From Leguminivora glycinivorella (lineage: Eukaryota; Arthropoda; Insecta; Lepidoptera; Tortricidae): DNA of 64,000 bases. The position numbers and the translations under genes were made by a program. The stretch covers positions 6,757,252-6,821,251 of the forward strand of contig NC_062993.1 of assembly GCF_023078275.1 (NCBI RefSeq), given 5' to 3'. Below the pieces are notes generated by a model. That model saw nothing but the letters and a program-made list of their open reading frames with translations, was not told the origin of the DNA and made no database searches. Below, one piece after another: positions 20,113 to 29,398 of the stretch. The stretch's first letter is position 1. Each line of letters starts with the position of its first letter.

Positions 20113-22190
20113 AGTGTTAGTTTGTACCCTGGTGCCTTACCCATCTTCCATTCATTTACACACTCACACTAGATAGTAATTGAATATATATTTTTATTTA
20201 TTTGGCGCATAAATATGCCAAATTATTAAATCCAAGAACACTTGACATTGACGAATTTTGACAGGTATGTATTAAATTTTTTATATACATGGCATACTAT
20301 AATGTTTATAGTAAGGCATATTATCGAACAGTCCATATGAGTATTAAATATTAAAAGTTACTTATAGATATAAATGAGGATATTACTAGGATCCGACATA
20401 AGATGTATGTTTCACACAATCAGATGCAAAAACAATTCAGTTCAAATTTCCGAAGTATAGATTAATTAATTGTATGATTGAGTCTAAGCGCAATCGCGCT
20501 TCGAATTTGACAGTCTATGCAGATTGTGGCTAATACAATGCCAACTACTATCAAACTAAGGAGTACGCTTTTTCTTAGACGACACATAAAAATATCTTTG
20601 CTGAAGTATTTATAAAATAAGGAAATATACTTATGCAACATTATGAAAATATAACCGAGGACAATAAAGGGAGTTTTGGTAATGGATTTAATCTGGAATT
20701 TACCATATACTAGCATACATAAAATATATGTAATCAAATCAAAGTATAACTTATGAAGTATGTATTAAATTTTCCCTATTACATTACATATATCAAAGAA
20801 ATCATTAAGAGACTTCTCGGAAAACCCAAGAGAATTTTATATACTCAGGAATCTTAGGTAACATGGAAATGAAAATCTGTAAATGCTCCTCACATTACTT
20901 ACTGTGCTATCCTTCTCACACTTAAATCGGTCATATACTCATCTACCTTCATATTCATCCTAAATAACTTCGATTATGCTAATATTATTTTTAAAGTGTA
21001 ATTTAATTAACAGCTTCATAAATGTGTGCACAATGAATAGATTTCTATTAGGCGGGTTTAGAGCGAACAGCGTCGAGGCATTCTCTCGCGCGGCTAGTTT
21101 CTAATCTAGCCGTGTCTCGTAGACGCATATTGCCTCGGCCGAGGCAAGTCTTATTAGTAATTTGTCGCGCGAGGTAATTGGCTCGCCACGCTGCTCGCGC
21201 TTGGCAAACCGACAGAAACTATTACTATAGACAAGTTTGTCAATAAAAAAGATGCGAAATTCTGATTTTGTATGGGGCGATGGGGGCGATAAACATTTCC
21301 CCATATATTTTTTCCCCTTTCTGTTACTGTCGGAAATGGGTTGACAGACTAGATAATGATATGAATGTCAGTGTCATAAATAAGTTATTTTGCAAAAACT
21401 TCATTTTTGGCACAAGCTTTTATTGCCGACCGTATCTTTCTTTCAACAGTCATGCTCTCCGAGGCGTTTCCAAAAACCCCTTACTCGATGAGGATACGAC
21501 GTTTCATAACATAGTTCCTATGACCACCTTTCTGCATCATCAGATCAGCTCCATGATACCAGTAATATTGCATTGTCACGTGATTTACATATGTGTGCAA
21601 AATTTCAGCTCAATTGGAAACCAGGAAGTGGGTCCAATTTAGCTTCTATTTTTTGACCCAAACTAACATACTTACTAACAAGGCAAGTTGAATAAAATCT
21701 TGTACAAAGTTTCTCGTTTCTTCAAACAGAAACTATCAGATTCATATCGTAGGTAAGCGGAGCTAATTTTTTCCTTATACTTAGTTCAAATCGGGCCACA
21801 CATTTTTGGAGCTGTAATTTTCCATTGAATCCTTATGCTTCGCACTCATAGAAATAATCGCTAACACTTGTACCTTTTGAACGCACTCCTTAGTGTCGAG
21901 GGCTGTGAAATAATAGCTTTAACCTTCCATTGTAGATACCATTCCCTGCTCCCTTTAGCTTGCGACTATTCATATGTAAAATTTAAACGTATGCTGGATT
22001 TTAAAATCCCAGCTAAATTATCTTGCGGCCGAACATGCTACAAAAAATGGCACTCTTCAAAACCATTGCTCAAATATTAATAAAATATTTCTTACGTTTT
22101 AAAATTGAACGAAACTACGTTTTACAACTAGGGAACAAATCAAATTATTTTATTGATTTTTTTTTTTTTGTTATTTTTTCAAGTAGTCAC
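20113..22190. other. Intergenic, no gene seen
   Basis: Apart from the MITE at 21050-21225 the stretch is AT-rich. The frames present (for example 20462-20737 minus) have random, AT-driven composition. Confidence 0.5.
21050..21225. mobile_element. GCCTCGGC-family MITE copy
   Basis: TTGCCTCGGCCGAGGCAAGT lies in the centre. AGAGCGAACAGCGTCGAGGC on the left pairs loosely with CGCCACGCTGCTCGCGCT on the right. Confidence 0.65.
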
Positions 22191-22194
22191 ACTA

Positions 22195-22467
22195 CTATAC
22201 AGTATGTAAACTAACGAAAACCATTTACTGTAACCCGTAAATGTCCAGGTGATACTGAGAAACTTTTACTATGGGATCAACCCCGAAATCAAGAAAATAT
22301 CTTCTGACAGTTTCATAGGTAGTTTTATTTTATAGTAAGTATTTCCTATGGGAGAGTAAGTTTTTATTTCGCGTTTTGGGTGTTGGTCCCATAGTAAAAG
22401 TTGCTCTGTGTAACTTAAATATTAACAGGCTTCAGTAAATGGTTTTCGTTGGTTTACATACTGTATA
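22195..22467. mobile_element. Fold-back MITE with Tc1/mariner-like ends
   Basis: TACAGTATGTAAACTAACGA AAACCATTTACTG on the left is matched by CAGTAAATGGTTTTCGTTGG TTTACATACTGTA on the right. AACTTTTACTATGGGATCAA and GTCCCATAGTAAAAGTT form an inner pair. The flanks end in TA on both sides. Confidence 0.75.
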
Positions 22468-22478
22468 TAAATTATAAG

Positions 22479-22625
22479 CTTACGCGGCTAACGTCTTTAC
22501 CACTAGACCACACGCCCGCCCACACCTTCTAGTGGTAAAGACGTTAGCCGCGTAAGCTGAAGACCCGGGTTCGATTCCCGGCTCGGCCACCAGTGGGCCT
22601 TGCCGTTTTTTCTTTCGTGTATGAT
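22479..22625 (+). mobile_element. tRNA-derived SINE, head-to-head with an inverted second head
   Basis: The plus strand has TCTAGTGGTAAAGACGTTAG (A-box region) and GGGTTCGATTCCCGGCTCGG (B box), then CAGTGGGCCTTGCCGTTTTTT. The preceding 22479-22525 holds the same A-box region in reverse, making a perfect inverted repeat of about 30 bp around CACACGCCCGCCC. It is not a tRNA gene: the cloverleaf does not close. Confidence 0.65.
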
Positions 22626-22899
22626 ATCTATTTCAATTTGAAACTACGTTTTACCAACTCAGTTCCTAGAACAGTTAGATGCCCTGATTACCCCGGTCTA
22701 GTCATTTAGTGAATTGGAACTACGATGCCACCAGTCAGAATTTCTGCGAAATAATCTTTGACAGTGACAGCAGGTGGTTACACTCTCGCCACTTGGCGTG
22801 ATGTCAGTCTGCTTCCTCATTACAAGCAGAGCTTTAGTACTCTACCTATAGACCTGGATATCTAGATCTGTGATGGCCTAACAAAAGTCTGCAGTTTGA

Positions 22900-23085
22900 C
22901 TACTTACTGGGCCGCCGAATGGCACGTACAAACGCTCATGAAACGAAACGCTCGTAGATATCTATCTCTATCGCTCTTGCGTATTGGCGCGACAGAGCCA
23001 GACTACCTTTCGCGACGTTACGTTTTCGTTTCGCGTCGCAGAAATGCCATTCAGCTACGGCACCTGGTCATTACAGGCTTCAATA
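22900..23085. mobile_element. MITE of the GCGCGACAGAGCCAGAC family, copy 1
   Basis: The conserved core is TCTATCGCTCTTGCGTATTG GCGCGACAGAGCCAGAC. The ends GGCCGCCGAATGGCAC and AATGCCATTCAGCTACGGC are imperfect inverted repeats. Other copies are at 28690, 34738 and 48415. Confidence 0.65.
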
Positions 23086-23307
23086 AACTCGAATAGGTAA
23101 TGTGGGCGAAGAAATAAGGTATTTTCCTGAGGGGTAAAGTTGAAATATGTTCCGTATCGTGAAGCCTACGGCTTTCTATCTTAACCCGCAAGAAATACCC
23201 TTCAAACTTCCCCCACCTTACCTTAAGTACCTAGGTATTGCAAAGCTGAAAACTGATGGTGATGTTACTCGTATTTGTTGAGATATTTTCTTAGTTTTCC
23301 CCCTTAG

Positions 23308-23445
23308 ACCGTTTTCACATTATCCGATCCGATATCGGATGTCGGAAGGATTTCAATAGAAAAATCCAAGATGGCGCCTGTAATGTATGGGATATCGGTC
23401 CGACATCCGATATCGGATCGGATAATGTGAAAACGCACAGACCTC
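23308..23445. mobile_element. MITE with ATATCGGAT inverted repeats
   Basis: CCGTTTTCACATTATCCGAT CCGATATCGGATGTCGGA on the left is repeated in reverse as TCCGACATCCGATATCGGAT CGGATAATGTGAAAACG on the right. A related damaged copy is at 28395-28510. Confidence 0.85.
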
Positions 23446-23600
23446 TAACGCCGTGGTTTGCCTGGGCGACGGTCGCGCGATGGTCGCGCGACGGCGATGC
23501 GACGCATACGAAATCAAACCTTATCGATATGGAAGTATGAGACGCGACGGCGACGGTCGCGCGACCGTCGCCCACGCAAGACACGGCGTAACACTGTTGG
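23446..23600. mobile_element. GC-rich MITE with GGGCGACGGTCGCGCGA ends
   Basis: GCCTGGGCGACGGTCGCGCG on the left pairs with CGCGACCGTCGCCCACGC on the right. The core CATACGAAATCAAACCTTAT CGATATGGAAGTATGAGACG is shared base for base with 39490-39625. Confidence 0.8.
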
Positions 23601-23712
23601 ATCTTACATATGGATAGAAGCAAGCTTCACCTTACAAGTACAAAATATCATCTCGCCCACTTAGTTTAAGTCATTTGTACTTTCCCTGTACAGTATTAGT
23701 GAAGTATTTGTA

Positions 23713-25608
23713 GGGGGTCTCTATTGGTTCCCATAATTTTTTTAGTCCGATTTTTACAATCCATAACGTTGTTAGTCATAATTTTTAATAGTCATATTAT
23801 CATTAGTCATAAAGTTGAATGTCAGAAATTGGAGGTCAGATTTTTGCAAGTCATCATTATTGTTAGTCATAAACATTGTTTGGCATAATAATCAAATTGC
23901 ATTTTGTATTATGGACATAATGTTGAAAGCAATAAACATGTTTGTCATAATTGTCGTAAAGTATATTTTCGCAAGTAATAATGATTACTGTCCACATTAA
24001 CTTTAATCATAACATTCAATGGGATCTATATTATTTTTCATTAAGTTTGAAGTCATAATGTTTGTTCGTGTTCACTATTGTTAGTCATAATTTAGTTTTT
24101 CACAGAAGATACTTTTTTGGGGTTCCGTAGTTAACTGTCTGTCTGTCTGATTTTCCCGCCATTTCGTCTTTTACATGTTATGTGTTTAATTTTTTCATGT
24201 CGCTTTTAAGAATATTAGGCCCCGCCAGCGATTCGACGGAGCCCTGCTATGCGGGGCTCCTATTTCTGCTCTGAATGACACAAGGTAACTAACGAACCTA
24301 CCCGAGAAATGAAAATTTTCTCGTTGGGCTTACTGATTTTCCCGCCATTTCGTCTTTTACATGTTATGTGTTTAATTTTTTCATGTCGCTTTTAAGAATA
24401 TTAGGCCCCGCCAGCGATTCGACGGAGCCCCGCTATGCGGGGCTCCTATTTCTGCTCTGAATGACACAAGGTAACTAACGAACCTACCCGAGAATTGAAA
24501 ATTTTCTCGTTGGGCTCACTGATTTTCCCGCCATTTCGTCTTTTACATGTTATGTGTTTAATTTTTTCATGTTGCTTTTAAGAATATTAGGCCCGGCCAG
24601 CGATTCGACGGAGCCCCGCCATGCGGGGCTCCTATTTCTGCTCTGAATGACACAAGGTAACTAACGAACCTACCCGAGAAATGAAAATTTTCTCGTTGGG
24701 CTCACTGATTTTCCCGCCATTTCGTCTTTTACATGTTATGTGTTTTATTTTTTCATGTTGCTTTTAAAAGTATTAGGCCCCGCCAGCGATTCGACGGAGC
24801 CTCGCTATGCGGGGCTCCTATATTTTTGCTCTGAATGACACAAGGTAACTAGCGAACCTAGCTGAGAAATGAGGATTAAAATACTCAATGAGCTCACTGA
24901 TTTTCCCGCCATTTCTTCCTTTGCATGCTGATTTTTGTAGTATTCGGCTTCGTCAACGAGTAGAAGGGGGGCAGGGGTCCTATTTCCGTTCTAATGGACG
25001 CGAGGTAAATGCGGATTACCAATAAAGTCATAAGGTATAATGTATCGATTGTTCACATTTTCGTTAGTCATAATTTGGTTTTTCTCAAAAACGCGTAACT
25101 TTTCAGGATTGCCATAAAACAAACCTAACCTAACCTATCTATAGGTGACCCTAATGAAACCGTTTCAGAATTATGACTAATGATAATCTGGCTAACAAAG
25201 GGATCCGTTTTAAATGTTATATTCATCAACTTTCTTGATTCTAAGATTATAGTATTCTATAATATGGGTTGTTAACGTTAGAACTATTAAACGTTATTCG
25301 TAACAAAGATTATGACTTATGAGGTTTATGCCTTAAAACTGTATGCAGAACAATCAGTAGGGCTTCAAAAAATATGCCTAGTAATATTTCTGGATAATTA
25401 TTGTTATGCCTTTCAATTTTATACTCATCAACTTTATGACTTTTAAGGTTATGGCATCCAATATTACGGGTTGTTAATGTTAGTATCATTAAGCATTATT
25501 CGTAACAAAAATTATGACTAGTGATGTTTATGACCACAAAATATATGAATAACAACTTATGACTAACGAAATTCTGACCAAAAAGTTTATGGGAAAGAAA
25601 GGGGTCCC
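23713..25608. mobile_element. Large fold-back element with a 186-bp satellite core and 7-bp target duplication
   Basis: ATTTGTA lies on both sides (23706-23712 and 25609-25615). Left end GGGGGTCTCTATTGGTTCCC ATAA resembles the complement of the right end TTATGGGAAAGAAAGGGGTC CC. Both long arms are built from degenerate short units ending in TTAGTCATAA (left) or TTATGACTAA (right). The right arm also holds a repeat of about 215 bp (near 25217 and 25435). The centre is a tandem array (24148-25010). There is no coding frame. The superfamily is not recognised. Confidence 0.7.
24148..25012. repeat. Tandem array, 186-bp unit, four full and one diverged copy
   Basis: TGATTTTCCCGCCATTTCGT begins units at 24148, 24334, 24520, 24706 and 24898. 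Spacings are 186, 186, 186 and 192. Each full unit carries a hairpin of the form GGAGCCCCGC-TAT-GCGGGGCTCC with small changes in the left arm only. The fifth unit is divergent and short. Confidence 0.92.
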
Positions 25609-25933
25609 ATTTGTAAGACTTGTAAAACTTTGCACGACCACCTAATGTTCACACTTTAAATCGTCTTCAAATGTAATCGATTTGCTATTGAAAATTGTAT
25701 CTTAACTATATTACAGTTGGAAATAAGGCTGTAAGCTTCTTTTACTATGTCGGTAGAAAAAAAAATCTTTTTTTTCATGTCTAACTTGCAAAGAGTACCT
25801 ATTCAAATCCCTCGCACTGCTCAAGGTTTCACGGAACAAACTGCATCTCTCGCTTCGCTCTATTTTGATTTCAATACCATCTGTGTACGTAAATGGTATG
25901 TATCTATTTATTTATGAAATACCTTTAAGTACG

Positions 25934-26360
25934 ATAAATTACTGGCCAGAGCCCAATAACTGGCCACACTATATTAAAACTGAATTCTCTTTAGTTATAA
26001 CCAGAGTTAATTTTTTTATAAAATTTCTATTACTGGCCACCTCTCACTAACTGGACATGTAAGCGGCAACCCACACTCAGGCGACGCACGTCGTAAAACG
26101 CGGAACGGACTCCAGCGCCGCGCCGCTGACTGTAATTTAATTTTAAAATATTTTGTACAGGAAAGACGTAAGACGCGCCCCAAGCGACGCGGCGCCACGC
26201 TCGCGTCGCTTGAGGCGCGCGCGTTCTGCGTCTTACGACGTGCGTCGCCTGTGTGTAGATAGTCCCTAATACTAAAATGAATTCAGATTACCATTATACA
26301 GAGTTAATTTTAAGTATAAGGTGGCCAGTTATTGGAAGGGGGCCAGCTACTGGCAATTTA
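25934..26360. mobile_element. MITE with ACTGGCCA ends, interrupted by another MITE
   Basis: TAAATTACTGGCCAGAGCCC AATAACTGGCCAC on the left matches in reverse GTGGCCAGTTATTGGAAGGG and GCCAGCTACTGGCAATTTA on the right. The 26068-26256 GC-rich element sits inside. Confidence 0.7.
26068..26256. mobile_element. Nested GC-rich MITE
   Basis: CACACTCAGGCGACGCACGT CGTAAAACGC on the left is matched by GCGTCTTACGACGTGCGTCG CCTGTGTG on the right. The core GGAAAGACGTAAGACGCGCC CC resembles the 28093-28410 family. Confidence 0.75.
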
Positions 26361-26399
26361 CCCTACCCACTTATGTAGGTAATATGTTGAAATGGACAA

Positions 26400-27080
26400 C
26401 ATTCATATGTACCTACATTTTATTTAAATAATATTCGACATAGTAAAACAAGTTATCTTTCAGATCTCGCTTTAAAATATATATAAAAGTATTTATAAAG
26501 AAGTTTTTATATAAATAGAGACATAAGACAATCAGATATAGATCCGTACACCTGAGACAATAATTATTAGAAACCCATTTAAACGAAGAGGTGTATTGCC
26601 AATTTATTAAACAGTTAAATAATAGCACATTACGATACAATTGCGATAAATAAGAAATTCGAAACACGAACGTAGAGAGGTTTTTAAATCCACACACGAC
26701 GACACGAATTTCTTATTCGCACATATATCGTACAACGTTTTACAGTACATATGGCCATTTTAATTTTTGACATAGTTGCGTTATGAGCTCATTACGTAAC
26801 TAACCAGTGCGGTAATATAGAGCCATATGTACCTACTGATAGTGCATTACGATATAAGTGCGGAGAGGAGGAAGTTCGAAACGAGTGGCGATAAATTAAA
26901 ACACGACCGAAGGAAATTTTCAGTATGTACGAATGGCCCTTTAAAGTTTCTACATAGCCACATAATTTCTTTACCTTGTTGCTTTAATCGTTTGAGATTT
27001 TCGTATGACATTTCAAACAAAACGTTAATGTGACAAGGTACAGAAAACATCACATATGCCGGTGACTGTACCACTTACCT
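26400..27080. repeat. Diverged inverted repeat pieces around GTGCATTACGATA
   Basis: CACATTACGATACAATTGCG ATAAATAAGAAATTCGAAAC at 26627 and GTGCATTACGATATAAGTGC GGAGAGGAGGAAGTTCGAAA C at 26844 are two copies of one unit. No gene is seen. Confidence 0.5.
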
Positions 27081-27147
27081 AAATAAATAGTACCATGTAT
27101 ACCTACTGCAAATAAAAGAAAAATTACTCGTACTAAATAAATATCAT

Positions 27148-27690
27148 AAGGGCCAGTAACTTTCATTCCGATGACATCAATTTGACGTCACGCTGCATAT
27201 AGGATTCAAATAGTTTTATTGTGATAATTAAATCATTATTCAGTAATCAATTTTTTTCATGTACAAATGACTTCAAAAGTAAGCTGATGACATAAATTTG
27301 ACGTCACGCTGCATATAGGATGATTCAAGAGTTTTATTTAATAATTAATCATTATTCATCAATCATTTTAATCTATTCAAAACTAATCTATTCATACGTG
27401 GAATAATTAATACCTACTTGATACGTGAAACGAAAAGGAATCAATTTGTTTTGTTTTAATAATTTATTGAAATATGGTAACAAACATATAAAATAAAATG
27501 AATGTAAAAAAATAAACAAATAATTTAATTTACTTTTCACGTATCAAGTAGGTATTAATTATTTCACTCATGAATAGATTAGGTTTGAAGTCATGATTAA
27601 AATGATTAATTATTAAATAAAACTCTTGAATCATCCTATATGCAGCGTGACGTCAAATTTATGTCATCGGCATGAAAGTTACGGGTCCTG
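27148..27690. mobile_element. hAT-like fold-back MITE, 543 bp, with 8-bp duplication
   Basis: AATATCAT flanks both sides (27140-27147 and 27691-27698). Left end AAGGGCCAGTAACTTTCATT and the complement of the right end, CAGGACCCGTAACTTTCATG, form the inverted repeat. GATGACATAAATTTGACGTC occurs twice in the left half and once reversed in the right. An inner palindrome pairs 27403-27425 with 27536-27560. The 8-bp duplication and CAGG-type end suggest hAT. Confidence 0.75.
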
Positions 27691-28092
27691 AATATCATTG
27701 TTATACTGTTTAAAAGTTGACAATACGTACTCTATTAGTACCTACAGTTTGTATTTTTCCACTTTTCCATATTGTATAACCGATAGCTTTGGTACCTCGG
27801 CCGTTTTCACTCATAAAAGATGCGACACCAGTCATACAATAAAATAAGTACGTGAATTGAAAATTAATTGCATTTTCATTTGATACCATAGTTGTGTAGT
27901 GTTAGACAATAGTGTCTGTTTGTAATGTAGCCAATGTAGGGCGGAAGTTGTACTGATTTTCACCGACAGGGGCTACAAAAGGGCGGGAAAAAGTAGATCA
28001 AGTTACTGTATCACAATTTTGTCGGCTCTAGAGTCATATATCAAAAGCATTGGCAGCGATTTCGACAACCCTGTGACGTTATGACGTGTGAA

Positions 28093-28410
28093 ATTATGAC
28101 CCTTAGGCAGCGTTCCCACTTAAGCGTCGCGTGTCTCGGGGCGCGCAACGGACGTCTGCGCCACGCCGCCTCAGTGTAATTCAAAAAACGTCTCCTCAGT
28201 ACATTTTGTATAGGAAGGACGTAAGACGCGCCGCCAAGCGGCGCGGCGCGCGCCCCGCCGCCGCCACGCCACCTGGGGCGCGTCTTACGTCCTTCCTATA
28301 CAAAATTTACTGAGGAGACGTTTTTTGAATTACACTCAGGTGGCGTGGCGCGGACGTCCGTTGCGCGCCCCGAGACACGCGACGCTCTGATGTGGTCGGT
28401 CCCTTTTCAC
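28093..28410. mobile_element. Near-perfect GC-rich palindromic MITE
   Basis: CGTCGCGTGTCTCGGGGCGC GCAACGGACGTC on the left is the reverse of GACGTCCGTTGCGCGCCCCG AGACACGCGACG on the right. AAAAAACGTCTCCTCAGTAC / TTTACTGAGGAGACGTTTTTT and AGGAAGGACGTAAGACGCGC / GCGCGTCTTACGTCCTTCCT continue the pairing toward the centre. Confidence 0.88.
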
Positions 28411-28510
28411 GGGATGTAGGACCGATATCCCATACATTTAAGCAGACATCTTTGATTTGCTGTTGAAATCCTTCCATCCGATATCGGATCGGATAATGTG
28501 AATGCACTTA
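28395..28510. mobile_element. Damaged copy of the ATATCGGAT MITE
   Basis: The right end CATCCGATATCGGATCGGAT AATGTGAA is intact. The left end is altered (CCCTTTTCACGGGATG) and joins the GC-rich palindrome at 28093-28410. Confidence 0.65.
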
Positions 28511-28689
28511 AGCCGGTGGGGCTATCAAAATCCTTGCCAACTTGGTCTGATTCTATTTGATCAATCTTAATATAAATTCGTTGCTCCTATTTACCAAACA
28601 ATAAAGCATCTAGCATCTAATCTAATTATAACCCTCTTGTTGCATTTACCGTTGTGTCCGTATACATTTTCTACTACCGGCTACGGTTT

Positions 28690-28865
28690 GTTTTTCAGTG
28701 TGCGTAGCCGAATGCACAAACGCTGACGATAATATCTGTTTCGTTTCGTAGCTATCTCTATCGCTTGTGCGTATTGGCGTGACCATAGATGGCGAGACAG
28801 AGCAACTACATTTCTGTCGGCGTCTGGCGTCAACGACCTTTCGGCTACATCGGCTGGATAGGTAA
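28690..28865. mobile_element. MITE of the GCGCGACAGAGCCAGAC family, copy 2
   Basis: GTGCGTAGCCGAATGCACAA and TTTCGGCTACATCGGC form the ends. The core is TCTATCGCTTGTGCGTATTG with GCGAGACAGAGCAAC. Confidence 0.6.
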
Positions 28866-29035
28866 GCATCATTGCAATTGGTATTTTTACGTATTTTGCA
28901 TCAACTGAATATTCCTAAATTGAGCGTATTTTGATAATTATTGTTTTATTGGAGGGAAATTAATTCAAATTGTATTGGAATTAGATTAAAATTGGGAACA
29001 GTCCAAACGCAAATAAACTTGTAAAACATCAGTTC

Positions 29036-29041
29036 TTTATT
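29036..29041 (-). terminator. Polyadenylation signal of Osiris gene A
   Basis: AATAAA on the minus strand, about 70 bases past the stop codon. Confidence 0.6.
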
Positions 29042-29111
29042 GTGTCAATAAATAATTTAAATACAATAAATTAGCTAAACTATCCGTGCTATGTACATGA
29101 TGTAGAGGTAG

Positions 29112-29398
29112 CTAGTAGGTGGACGCGGTCGACGAAGAAGAGACGGAGGAGATGGAAGCTACGCTGGAATAGCTTGGGGATTGAGAGCCAGAGTTCTCAC
29201 TAGGGAAGTATGAGCTGTAGGCTAGCTGGCTGGGGTCCCAGACGCGTGAGTAGGGGCCTGAGCTGGAGGGTTCCCATTGGGGGCTGCCGTAGGAGTCGGC
29301 GGGGGCGGCGGGCGTGGAGGGGGGGCCGTACTGGGAGGCGGGGGGGCCGTATTGGGGCGCTGGTGGGGCGTCAGTCGGGGCCATCATCATGGGCATCG
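29112..29398 (-). CDS. Osiris gene A exon 3 (Pro/Gln/Tyr/Ser-rich tail)
   Basis: The acceptor is GTGTTCCCAG and the stop TAG is at 29114-29112. It encodes repeats of the type PQYGPPASQYGPP, then DPSQLAYSSYF and a serine-rich end. Confidence 0.87.

Noticed and set aside
20462..20737. 91-residue hydrophobic minus-strand frame
   Set aside because: It looks membrane-like only because of AT-rich codons; there is no family resemblance or gene context.
24148..25012. Regularly spaced repeats resembling a CRISPR array
   Set aside because: The whole 186-bp unit repeats with no unique spacers, in a eukaryotic fold-back element.
28131..28507. Arg/Ala-rich open frames on both strands
   Set aside because: They lie inside the near-perfect GC-rich palindrome, so open frames on both strands follow from composition and symmetry, not coding.
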